Assembly: GCA_002379425.1 (NCBI GenBank)
Contig: DFTH01000013.1
Coordinates: 1 to 64,000, forward strand
Direction: 5' to 3'
Source: Prevotella sp. UBA4217
Lineage (GTDB): Bacteria > Bacteroidota > Bacteroidia > Bacteroidales > Bacteroidaceae
DNA length: 64,000 bases
In this document: piece by piece, positions 24,577-33,900 of the stretch
Position numbering within the stretch: position 1 is the stretch's first letter
Layout: every line of letters begins with the position of its first letter
Position numbers and translations under genes: made by a program
The notes under the pieces: model-generated
The model's input: the letters and a program-made list of their open reading frames with translations, nothing else
What the model was told of the DNA's origin: nothing
Databases searched by the model: none

Positions 24577-25206
24577 TTATCCGCGGGCTTCGGCGGCTGA
24601 CTGGTCGACGGGCTCGTTATTGATTTTCACTTCCTCGATGACCGTGATGGTCAGCGTGGCGGAGATCTTCGCGTCGGCCTTTAAACTGACGGTGACGACA
24701 GCCTGGCCCGGGGCAATGGCTGTCACCACACCGTCGGAAGATACCTTCACGATACTCTCGTTGCCCGACTTCCATACGACCTCAATGTCCTTCAGTTCAG
24801 CAGGCTCGATGGCGATACCGAGGTTCAGGCTTGTCCCTACGGTTACTGTGGTCGAGGCTGTGGTGCCGCTGTCGCTGGTAAAGCCGGTGATGGTGACACC
24901 CTCCACCTTGATCTCCGTCTGCGGCTCGTCGTCCTTCTGCGTCGAGTCATCCTTCTGCGGCTCATCATCCTTGTCGCCCGTCTGGGTGGCGTCGCCCTCG
25001 TCGTCCTTCTGTGTCGAGTCGTCCTTTTGCGTCGAGTCGTCCTTCTGCGTCGAGTCGTCCTTGTCACCAGCCTGGGTCGAGTCGTCCGTCGCAGGGGTTG
25101 TCGGCACGGGGTTGTCTCCCGAAGCCGTGATATCGTCACACGCGGTGAAGACGGGCGTCAAGCCCATCATCACCACTATCATTAACAGTTGAAATATCTT
25201 TCTCAT
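24577..25206 (-). CDS. Lipoprotein with Asp/Ser/Thr repeats and a Big2-type Ig-like domain
   Basis: 209 residues. Signal II with lipobox PVFTAC around Cys 23. Residues 30-95 are a low-complexity linker built from DDSTQK units (18-bp DNA repeats). Residues ~98-190 form an Ig-like bacterial (Big_2) domain (VEGVTITGFTS; LGIAIEPAELKDIEVVWKS; GVVTAIAPGQAVVTVS). It is on the same strand as, and 15 bases downstream of, the giant GLUG protein, so it may be part of that unit as a surface adhesin accessory. Confidence 0.75.
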   Translation of the reverse strand: MRKIFQLLMIVVMMGLTPVFTACDDITASGDNPVPTTPATDDSTQAGDKDDSTQKDDSTQKDDSTQKDDEGDATQTGDKDDEPQKDDSTQKDDEPQTEIKVEGVTITGFTSDSGTTASTTVTVGTSLNLGIAIEPAELKDIEVVWKSGNESIVKVSSDGVVTAIAPGQAVVTVSLKADAKISATLTITVIEEVKINNEPVDQSAAEARG

Positions 25207-25221
25207 TGTCTGGTTCCTCCC

Positions 25222-28200
25222 TTACTTAATGATTACCTTTTTACCGTTCTTAATATACAGACCCTTCTTCGTGGGCTTGTCGATGCGCTGGCCGCTGACG
25301 GTGTACCAGACGGCATCTTCGTCGGCCACGCTGACACCCCAGATGCGCGTTGCGTCATCGTCCTCATCGATACCGATCGTTCTTGATCCGGAGACGCCCG
25401 TAGGCTTCTTCAGCACAGCCTTGCACGCAGGTACTTTCGAATCGTTGGCGAGAATCGGGTGGAACTCATTGTCCTTCAGCACGTAGTATTCGCCCGAGGC
25501 GTAGTTCTTGGCCCTCAGCACAGGCTCCAGCAGGTTGTTCTCGTAACTCTTGCCTACCTCCGTGGCCGATGCATGGTTCACGACGAAGGGATACTCGCCC
25601 GTAGCACTGCTCAGCAGCACACCGTTGTTGGCCTTGATCACGCCGCCCAACTCGTCGTCGGTCAACTCGTGGATCACCACAGCCGTCTTGTCGTCGTTCA
25701 TCCGACAGGTGTACACCTTCACGCCCTCAGGCACCTTCACGTCGATGCCGCAAGAGAAGGTCCAGTACTTATCCACAGCCACAGCCATAGCCTGAATCTT
25801 GTCGGCCTCGAAGAAGATTTTCAGGCCCGGCATGTTCGCATAGTCACTGAGCAGTCCCAGAGGCACATGCAAGGTAGGCTCCATCAATTTATCGAAAATC
25901 AGAGCGTCCTCTTCAATGTTGATAAGCCGCTTGGTATCGGGCAGAATGATGTCCTGCACGTGGTCCTCGCCGGTCTTATAATAGAACGCTCCCTTAGCGA
26001 TATTGGTCACAGTATAGCCGTTGACTGTTGCGGGGATGACGGCCTTGGTCTCACCCTTGGGCACCATCACTTTAGTGATCTCAACCTCCTTGGCTGCCTC
26101 GTTGGTGACAGCCGTCTCCACCTCGGTCTCCACAAACTCCTCCCAGTTGGCGGTAAAGGTCTTGTCGCCCGTCGAGCCCATGGCGATGGTCACGGTCTTC
26201 GTCGGCTCGTCCTGTCCCTCGTAGGTCCAGCCCGTAAACAGATAACCCTCCCTCGAGGGATTGTTCAGCGCGAAACTCTCGGTCTCTACGGTGTAAGCCT
26301 CAGGATTATCTTCAGTGAAGGTGACACCCTCATCTTCGACGCCCTTGTAGGTGATGGTATAGAGAATAGGGTCATAAACCACATCGACGGTCACATCGCT
26401 GGCAGGCACCGTGAGGGTATAGACATTCTCGCTGGATGTAATTGTCACGCCCTCACCGGCAGTGAAGCCGCTGAATTCGTAGCCCGTGTCAGGCGTGCCT
26501 GAATAGGTGAGTTTCACCGGCTTGCCCTGGGCATAGTAGTCCTTGCTATTGTATGAATAAGCCTTGGCAGCGGCATCGATGGCAACACCCGTGACGACCG
26601 CGGCAAAGGTGATCTGATGCACGCTGAGCGCACCGTCGTTAGCAATGACATCAGCACCATTGCATCCTATGCCTGTAGCCTTCGCCGTGCTGCCCGCCGT
26701 GCAAGCAGCATAGTAGTTGCCTGTGAGCGTGCCGTTTTCATTCTGGCCTGCGATGGCGCCAACATAAGTGTCGGACACGGAAGAAATGGTTGTGCCGATG
26801 ACGAAGTTGTCTTTCAATGTACCAGCATTATACCCTGCGATGCAGCCCGTTTTTTCTCCGGCGACGATGCGTGTATCGGCGAGGATGACATTTTTCACTT
26901 CGCCAGGTGCTGCGATTTGGCCGAAGAGACCCTGATATCCCATATTCTCGTTATAGATACGGATACCGCTGATGGTCTTGCCGCCACCGTCGAAATGTCC
27001 TTGGAAGGCAAAATCACTATTGCCGATGGCCGTGTAGTTATTCTCCTCCCCGGCTCCTTCTGCACCATCTGCCAGGTGGGTATAGGTGATGTCGGCGCCT
27101 ATCTTAAAGTACTTGCCCGCGTATGAATTTCCATCATTCACCTTCTGTGCCAGCAGGTCGAGGCCCTCGGTGCTGGAGATGACATAGGGCGTTGCTTCGG
27201 AAATTCCGTCACCGTCGCCCCACGCCTTCACATCCGAAATGATATTAAACGTCATGCTCCTTTCACCAGCGTAGGCAGTGCTCGACTCCTTGGCAGAGAT
27301 GACAACGGTCGCAGTGCCGACATCCACATTATCTGAATAGGCGAAGTCGCACTGGTCGCTGATGTCGGTCGTGCCGTCCATGACGGTGATGGCAGGCGTG
27401 ATGGCGCTGCCCGTAAAGGTCTGATCGGCAATCGTGCTGACGGTAATGCCCTCGTCCGTCAGGAACCTCTTCCAGTTGGCGGTAAAGGTCTTGTCGCCCG
27501 TCGAGCCCATGGCGATGGTCACGGTCTTCGTCGGCTCGTCCTGTCCCTCGTAGGTCCAGCCCGTAAACAGATAACCCTCCCTCGAGGGATTGTTCAGCGC
27601 GAAACTCTCGGTCTCTACGGTGTAAGCCTCAGGATTATCTTCAGTGAAGGTGACACCCTCATCTTCGACGCCCTTGTAGGTGATGTTATAGATAATAGCC
27701 TGATAAACCACATCGACGGTGACATCGCTGGCAGGCACCGTGAGGGTATAGACATTCTCGCTGGATGTAATTGTCACGCCCTCGCCGGCAGTGAAGCCGC
27801 TGAATTCGTAGCCCGTTTCTGGTGTACCTGTGTTGACGATGGAGAGTTTGACGGCGTCGGTGGCACCGGCATAGAGTTTGCTGTCGTAGCCGAGAACGTT
27901 ATTATCGGCATAAGTGGTGATGCCGCTGACGTTGTAGGTCGTAGCCTCGCCCGTCGGGGTGATGGTCACGCCTTCGGCCGCGCCGATAACCACAGCCTTG
28001 CGGGCACCAGCCCCGTCGGCACCTGTTGCAGAACCTTCAGCGCCGATACCGCCGAATCCTGCAGAAGTATAGACGTTGTTCGTCAGGGTGGCATATTCAT
28101 TCCCCCAACCAAATATTGCGCCGATATATTGCCCAAGATCACCGGTGATAGCGCCAGTGAAAAGATTGTCGGTCAGAGATGATGATGGTCCATTTGTTGC

Positions 28201-30033
28201 CCCGACGATGCCGCCGAGATTATTGGCATTGTCACCAGAACTATTTGTACCTGTAATAGTAGCGGCGCTGGTACAGCCTTTAATTGTCGCAGTTGCGCAC
28301 CAGCCGGCAATGCCGCCGACATGTGAATGACCACTGAGGGTGACATCGCTACCGACATGGCAGTTCTCGATGGTGCCGAATGATACTCCAACGATAGCAC
28401 CTATGTTATGGTCAGCCACAATACTGCAGTTACTGACAACAAGGTTCTTCACTGTTCCATATAAATACCCAAAGATACCATGATCATCAACATCTGAATT
28501 ATTGAGATTGATGCCGCTGATGGTCTTGCCGTTACCGTCGAAATGACCCCTGAAGGGGCATTCAATAGCCTGATTATTTTCTTCTATTATCCTACAACCG
28601 ATGGGCGTAAAGTTATTATCCTTGTCATAGGCAATGTTGTCGCCTAACTTAAAGTACTTACCTTCATACGTGTTTCCTGCATTCACACTCTGCGCCAGCA
28701 GGTCGAGGCCCTCGGTGCCGGTGATGACATAAGCCTTTTCTTCGGAAGAACCGTCGGCTCCATTCTTCTCACCCCAAAAAGCTATATTTGCCGTGATGGT
28801 GGAAGCAGGTTCGGCCATGGTCAGTGTGTAGGCATCTTTATTGCCAGTAATAGCGGTACCACTGAGCGTACCCGTTGTGGCCGAATATCTGAGAAGTGGA
28901 TAATCTGTTTTTTTGCTGAGCAAGAGGCTGACGGCCTCAGTGCCGCCAACATACAGCGCATTGGCATATTTCATACCAGCATCATAGACGGATATGCCAT
29001 TGGGACTATACTTGGTGGTAGCGTCTCCAGCGAAATCCACGGTGACATATGCACCTTCAGTAATACTGTAGGCGTGCTTGGTTTCTCCGTCGGCATCATC
29101 GCCTTCTATAGAATTTCCTTTACCAATACCTTTGAATTCTGTAGAAGTATAGACGTTGTTCGTCAGGGTGCCACTTTGTTTCTCACCAACTATGGCACCG
29201 ATATAATTATTAAGGACACCGGTGATAGCGCCAGTGAAAAGATTGTTGGTCAGCGTAGAGGGATCTGAAGAATGTGTTCTACCGGTGATACCTCCAAGTT
29301 TTGTAGCATCATAGCCGCCGGAGTTTGTACCTGTAATAGTAGCAGCGCAGGTACAGCCTACTATTCTTCCTTTATAACTAATTCCGGCTATGCCGCCGAC
29401 ATAGGAATTACCACTGAGGGTGACATCGCTACCGACGTGGCAGTTCTCGATGATGCCGGCGCCGGGGGCGCCGCCTGTTAAATCTCCAGCAATAACACCT
29501 ACATAAGCGTCACCCACAATACTGCAGTTACGGACAACAAGGTTCTTTACTACTCCTGCTGTAGTACTTCCTAATGCGCCAAAGATGCCTATGTAATCAT
29601 CTGATGGTTTATTGATTCTGATACCGCTGATGGTATGTCCTTGTCCGTCAAAGGTACCATAGAAGTTTTTATTCTGTTCTCCGATGGGCGTGAAGTTATT
29701 ATCCACGGTAGTGTTAAAGGTGATGTCGGCCGTCATCTTGAAAGTCAGTCCTTGGCAATCGTGAGGGGTGGTCTCGCTGCCATTCGTGGAATAGTTGCCT
29801 GAGCCGTTAACATACACGGCCAAATCGTTGAGGTTGTCAACACTATTAATCTCATAGGCCTCCAACGTTTCGTTGTAACTGATGCTGCCTATGGTCGCAG
29901 GATCTTGTGCCCATGCCGTATGGGCGGTCATGGCAATTAGGAATGTTGCGAGCATGGTTAGAACAGCCCGCCGGGCGCTCATCAGTCTGCCGACTGTCCT
30001 CGCTGAAAAAGAGTTAATGGTTTTAGAATTCAT
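25222..30033 (-). CDS. Giant secreted surface protein with GLUG and InlB-type repeats
   Basis: 1603 residues with a signal peptide (ending near TAWAQ). Many GLUG-like blocks (for example SYVGGIAGISYKG and QYIGAIFGWGNE) suggest an adhesin beta-helix. InlB B-repeat segments (REGYLFTGWTYEGQDEPTK) occur twice as part of a 345-bp near-identical DNA duplication (26143-26487 and 27472-27816). The C-terminal part has a BspA-like stretch and a sorting-like tail (WYTVSGQRIDKPT...GLYIKNGKKVIIK), consistent with type IX export, for which sprA and porQ lie nearby. Its upstream region is shared with the C10 protease gene. Confidence 0.82.
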   Translation of the reverse strand: MNSKTINSFSARTVGRLMSARRAVLTMLATFLIAMTAHTAWAQDPATIGSISYNETLEAYEINSVDNLNDLAVYVNGSGNYSTNGSETTPHDCQGLTFKMTADITFNTTVDNNFTPIGEQNKNFYGTFDGQGHTISGIRINKPSDDYIGIFGALGSTTAGVVKNLVVRNCSIVGDAYVGVIAGDLTGGAPGAGIIENCHVGSDVTLSGNSYVGGIAGISYKGRIVGCTCAATITGTNSGGYDATKLGGITGRTHSSDPSTLTNNLFTGAITGVLNNYIGAIVGEKQSGTLTNNVYTSTEFKGIGKGNSIEGDDADGETKHAYSITEGAYVTVDFAGDATTKYSPNGISVYDAGMKYANALYVGGTEAVSLLLSKKTDYPLLRYSATTGTLSGTAITGNKDAYTLTMAEPASTITANIAFWGEKNGADGSSEEKAYVITGTEGLDLLAQSVNAGNTYEGKYFKLGDNIAYDKDNNFTPIGCRIIEENNQAIECPFRGHFDGNGKTISGINLNNSDVDDHGIFGYLYGTVKNLVVSNCSIVADHNIGAIVGVSFGTIENCHVGSDVTLSGHSHVGGIAGWCATATIKGCTSAATITGTNSSGDNANNLGGIVGATNGPSSSLTDNLFTGAITGDLGQYIGAIFGWGNEYATLTNNVYTSAGFGGIGAEGSATGADGAGARKAVVIGAAEGVTITPTGEATTYNVSGITTYADNNVLGYDSKLYAGATDAVKLSIVNTGTPETGYEFSGFTAGEGVTITSSENVYTLTVPASDVTVDVVYQAIIYNITYKGVEDEGVTFTEDNPEAYTVETESFALNNPSREGYLFTGWTYEGQDEPTKTVTIAMGSTGDKTFTANWKRFLTDEGITVSTIADQTFTGSAITPAITVMDGTTDISDQCDFAYSDNVDVGTATVVISAKESSTAYAGERSMTFNIISDVKAWGDGDGISEATPYVISSTEGLDLLAQKVNDGNSYAGKYFKIGADITYTHLADGAEGAGEENNYTAIGNSDFAFQGHFDGGGKTISGIRIYNENMGYQGLFGQIAAPGEVKNVILADTRIVAGEKTGCIAGYNAGTLKDNFVIGTTISSVSDTYVGAIAGQNENGTLTGNYYAACTAGSTAKATGIGCNGADVIANDGALSVHQITFAAVVTGVAIDAAAKAYSYNSKDYYAQGKPVKLTYSGTPDTGYEFSGFTAGEGVTITSSENVYTLTVPASDVTVDVVYDPILYTITYKGVEDEGVTFTEDNPEAYTVETESFALNNPSREGYLFTGWTYEGQDEPTKTVTIAMGSTGDKTFTANWEEFVETEVETAVTNEAAKEVEITKVMVPKGETKAVIPATVNGYTVTNIAKGAFYYKTGEDHVQDIILPDTKRLINIEEDALIFDKLMEPTLHVPLGLLSDYANMPGLKIFFEADKIQAMAVAVDKYWTFSCGIDVKVPEGVKVYTCRMNDDKTAVVIHELTDDELGGVIKANNGVLLSSATGEYPFVVNHASATEVGKSYENNLLEPVLRAKNYASGEYYVLKDNEFHPILANDSKVPACKAVLKKPTGVSGSRTIGIDEDDDATRIWGVSVADEDAVWYTVSGQRIDKPTKKGLYIKNGKKVIIK
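26143..26487. repeat. 345-bp internal duplication, copy A
   Basis: Pairs with 27472-27816 (offset 1329, a multiple of three) with only a few differences, encoding the InlB-like repeat module of the giant surface protein. Confidence 0.9.
27472..27816. repeat. 345-bp internal duplication, copy B
   Basis: Near-identical partner of 26143-26487. The near identity points to recent duplication or gene conversion. Confidence 0.9.
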
Positions 30034-30095
30034 ATTGCTGGCTATTAATGGTTTATTCGTACTTGATTAATGAAGCCGCATCCACTTCTGGCAGG

Positions 30096-30170
30096 CATCG
30101 CGGCGTAACACCGCAAATTTACGAAGAAAACGACAAACCTCCACCATTTCCTCTCTTAAATTTTGTTAAC
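30096..30170 (-). promoter_or_regulatory. Shared upstream cassette of the giant GLUG gene
   Basis: About 75 bp closely match 35626-35700 upstream of the C10 protease gene (common words catcgcggcgta, acgaagaaaacga, ctcttaaa, tttgttaacc). The minus-strand -7 box is TAAATTTG (30114-30121). A conserved leader between the -7 box and the start suggests co-regulation. Confidence 0.7.
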
Positions 30171-30188
30171 CACCCCCATAACTCATCG

Positions 30189-30205
30189 CTGGGGCCTGAC
30201 CCTAG
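30189..30205. repeat. 17-bp palindromic element, copy 2
   Basis: ctggggcctgaccctag, one mismatch in the second arm, followed by cactaag (mirror of the agtg flank of copy 1). Confidence 0.75.
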
Positions 30206-30221
30206 CACTAAGTTTTTGGAG

Positions 30222-30792
30222 CTACTTTAGCAGAGACATCCATTTGTCGAGCCAACTCGCCAAAGGTGCAGGACTGCTTAGCAACCCCTCGTTAAACTGA
30301 AGGTTCAACATCGAAAAGCGCATGCGGTAATGGGGAGAGTATGTCTTATTATATACAGAGAGACTGCTACCAGTAATGTTCTCTTCGGCTTTAACTTCAA
30401 CGGGGATAATCTCGTCATCCCACTGTATGACAAACTCCACTTCTGCAGTTCCGGGTGATGTCCAATAATAGGGTCTTTGGTCATCCATTAAGGGCATCAT
30501 TGACTGAAGGACTGCATTTTCGGCCATTGCTCCCTTAAATTCTGTATAGTTGGCAATTGGATCGGTTACTACCGACGCAGGTAAATGTGCCAGACGGCGA
30601 AGCAGACCACAGTCGCAGGCATAAACCTTAAAAGCATCCGTTTCCTCGTAGGCTGAAATAGGCATGCCTGGTTTACTGATGCTGAAGATACGATAAATCA
30701 TTCCTGCATCTTCAAGCCACATCAGGGCGTCTTCATAGTCCTTCGAACGGGCACGCTTTGAACTGGTTGATAACATCTCTTTCTATCCTCAT
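30222..30792 (-). pseudogene. DUF4143/AAA_14 ATPase fragment
   Basis: A start (MRIERDVINQFKAC) at 30792 breaks after 19 codons. The remaining 184 codons encode the C-terminal DUF4143 part of an AAA_14 ATPase: KRARSKDYEDALMWLEDAGM, VYACDCGLLRRLAHL, FKGAMAENAVLQSM, and VEFVIQWDDEIIPVEVKAEE, a nuclease-like PD-(D/E)xK-type strand order. The ATPase domain with its Walker motifs is missing, so this is the relic of a larger gene. It lies between the two surface-protein units and has a TAnnTTTG box at 30853. Confidence 0.65.
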
Positions 30793-30852
30793 AACAGCAC
30801 TGGAAAGTTCGTTTTTGTGTAAGATCTATACACTTTTCCTAACTTTCCGGTG

Positions 30853-30860
30853 CAAAATTA
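30853..30860 (-). promoter_or_regulatory. -7 box upstream of the AAA_14 relic
   Basis: Minus-strand TAATTTTG, 61 bases upstream of the relic start. Confidence 0.45.
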
Positions 30861-30907
30861 CGAAATAATTAGCAAACCACCAAACAAAAACTACTAAATA
30901 TTCACCT

Positions 30908-30924
30908 CTGGGGTCAGGCCCCAG
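30908..30924. repeat. 17-bp palindromic element, copy 3
   Basis: ctggggtcaggccccag flanked by cacct and aggta. The arms are perfect. It lies just beyond the 3' end of the C10 protease gene. Confidence 0.8.
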
Positions 30925-30947
30925 AGGTAAAAAAACTCCCATTTCGC

Positions 30948-33900
30948 TCACTTAGTCACGACTTTGCGGCCGTTGTGGATGTAGAGGCCGGGCTTGGCAG
31001 GCTGGGCTTCTACGCGGCGACCGTCGAGCGAGTACCAGGCACCGTTGGCGGCACCTGACTCGGGCTGGAACGTCGTGTCGCTGATACCAGTGCCTGATCC
31101 ACCCTTGTCGTTGAACGAGAACTTAGCGGCATTCACAACCTTGCCGTCGTTCTTGTCGATCAGCAGGGCTACGACCGTGAGATTCTCCTTGTCCTGAATG
31201 CGCGTATTGCCGGTGATGTCGATCTGATAGTTGTGGGTCATGGGCGCATCCTGGGCGATGGATGCGGGCACACTGCCCTCAATACCGTCGAACGGCTCGT
31301 AGGCGGCGACGGGCACATAGTTGTACGACACATTCTTCATCTTAGACTCATCCTTCGTCAGAGGGGCGAGGTTCTCGTCGGTTGTGCTTGAGCCAGCGTA
31401 ATAGTTGGACTGGCACCATGTGTCGCCGGTGCCTTTCAGACCGTCGGCCACGAGCAGATAGCCGATGCGGTAGTTGGCGTTGGCCACATCCTCTACGAAG
31501 GTGGTTGTGGTCTTGACGTCGATCGTGTTGTCGTTGGCCCATGAGGCTTCAACCTCGATGCCGGCGGGCACATAACTGCGGTGCACGGCCTCTACCTCAC
31601 GGCTGATGCCAAAGGGCTTGCTGTTGCTGCCGTAGTAGGGATCGACAGTCTCACCACGATTCACCATACAACTGGGATAGCCCGACACGTTGAGTTGATA
31701 GTTGTCGAGGATCATCGGGTCGTCATTGCCGCCACCGTGAACGGCTACGGTAATCACGTTCTTGCCATAGATCTTATTCAGGAGCGCCAGAGCAGGAATA
31801 CCACGGGCGCACCAGCCGCACCAGGTGCCGGTAGCCTCTTCGACAAATGCCGTCACCTTGGGCTTCTTGGCCAAGGTCACCAGTTGACCCTTGGCCGACA
31901 AGTTCTCTGTGGTGCATTCGTTGGCCACGCCGTTCACCTTGGTCACCTTGAAGGTCTTGTCCTGCGAACCGAGAGCGCCGTCGGCCTCCAGCGGAACCAG
32001 GATCTCTGAGGTCATCATAAAACTGACAGGCGACGGAAGATCGAGATGGTGCTCGGTCGTGGTGGAACCGGTGGTGATGGTATAGTCGATATTGGTAACG
32101 GGCTCGATGCCTTCGCCAACCAGGGTGACGGGCACCTCCACGCTGCTGTTGACAGCCGCATAGGCCTTGCCGAAGTCGGTCGTTGCTACGCTGGCTGCAT
32201 ACTTCGCATACTCACCCTCCACATAGTCCATCTCGACAATCTTCCTGAAGTTGTCCCATCCCGGGGTGTTGGCGTAGGCCGCCTTCGTGCCATAGGGCAC
32301 ATAGAGTACGGCTGACTTCATGTTGTCGCCACTGAACACCATCGATGACACGGTAAAGGGTTTCCTGATATGAGACACCACCTTTGTCAACTGGTTGCAG
32401 TAGAGGAAGGCCTCGGCCTCGATTTTCTCCACGCTGGCAGGAATCTCGATCTCCGTCAGTGTGAAAATACTACGGAAGGAGGCTGCGGCAATTTTCTTCA
32501 CGCCCTCGGGGATCTTCGTGGTAGAGAAGCCCTGGATCAGCGTGTTCGTAGCAGTCTCGATGATGGCGTTACAGTTGTCGCGCGAGTCGTATTTCGGATT
32601 GTTCGGGTCGATCTCGAACGAGGTGATGTTTTCACATCCGCCGAAGGGCGATTCGCCTAAATCGGTGATACCGGCCGACAGTTTCACCGTGGTCAGATCT
32701 TCATCGGCCCAGAAGGCTGCCCATCCTATCGACGTGACGCTATTGGGGAGTTTGACTTCCTTCAGTCCGCGTTTGCCGCTTAAGGCTGCTTCGCCGATGG
32801 CGGTGACGGACTCGGGGATGACAGTAGTCCTGCAGCCGATGCGCAGCGTGTTGGTAGCCGTCTCGATGATGGCGTTACAGTTGTCGCGCGAGTCGAACGT
32901 GGGGTTGCCAGCCTCTACGCTCAGCACCTCGAGGTTATCGGCATAGTAGAAGATATCCCTGCCGATGGTGGTTACGTTCTTGGGCAGCACAAACTCCCTG
33001 ATGCCACTGTCCTGAAAGGCAAACATGCCGATGGCTGTCAGGCTCTTCGGCAGAATGATGTTCTCCAGAGAGAAGGTGTTAATTAAGGCGGATTCCGGCA
33101 ACTCATTGGCGACGGTGCCTTCTCCGCTGACGATGTTAGCCTCAGAGAGATCGATGGTCGACAGCGGACAATTACGGCCGCATAAGTTTCTCATGAACTC
33201 AAAGTCTTTACCGTTGATGGAGCCTGTCACTTTCAGTTCCCTGATGATCGACTTCCTATCGGCAGGGAATGCCGACTCGAGCGTACCGGCAGAAGAGAGG
33301 TTGACGCTACAGATCCGTTGATTCTCAAATTCAGAAGCCTCCACGATCGCGCGTTCTTCCAATTTGAAGTCTTGCCATCCCGGGGCTGCGGCGTATTTCG
33401 CCTTGGAGCCGTCGGGCACAATCAGGACAGTATTCGGGTTGAGGTAGCCGAAAGCATCATTAGGAATGGATAAAGGCGTTGCACCATGTGCGATGAAAGT
33501 CATGATTGAAGTTCCTTCAAAGACATTCTGGCCCATCTTGGAAACGGTCTCAGGGATATCAAGTTTCCTAATTCCCAAACGGGCAAAGGCATAATCACCC
33601 AAAGCCTTCACCGTGGCAGGAATGGCAACAGTGGAATTTGAAGCCTGAATAAGGGTATTGGTGGCCGTCTCGATGATGGCGTTACAGTTGTCGCGCGAGT
33701 CCAATTTCTTGTTATCCTTATCGACCGTGATCGACACCAGATTAGCACAGGAGAAGAAAGCGCTTTGGGCTATTTTCTCCACAGAAGCCGGGATATAGAG
33801 ATTTCTTATATCATAATTACTCGAGAACGCTTGCGTCCCGATGGTCTTGATGCTCTTAGGCAGGGCGATGTTTTTCAGTCCGGCCGATGCGAATGCACCT

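Noticed and set aside
25459..26502. Long antisense ORF opposite the giant GLUG gene
   Set aside because: Same-shadow effect, no start context or motif.
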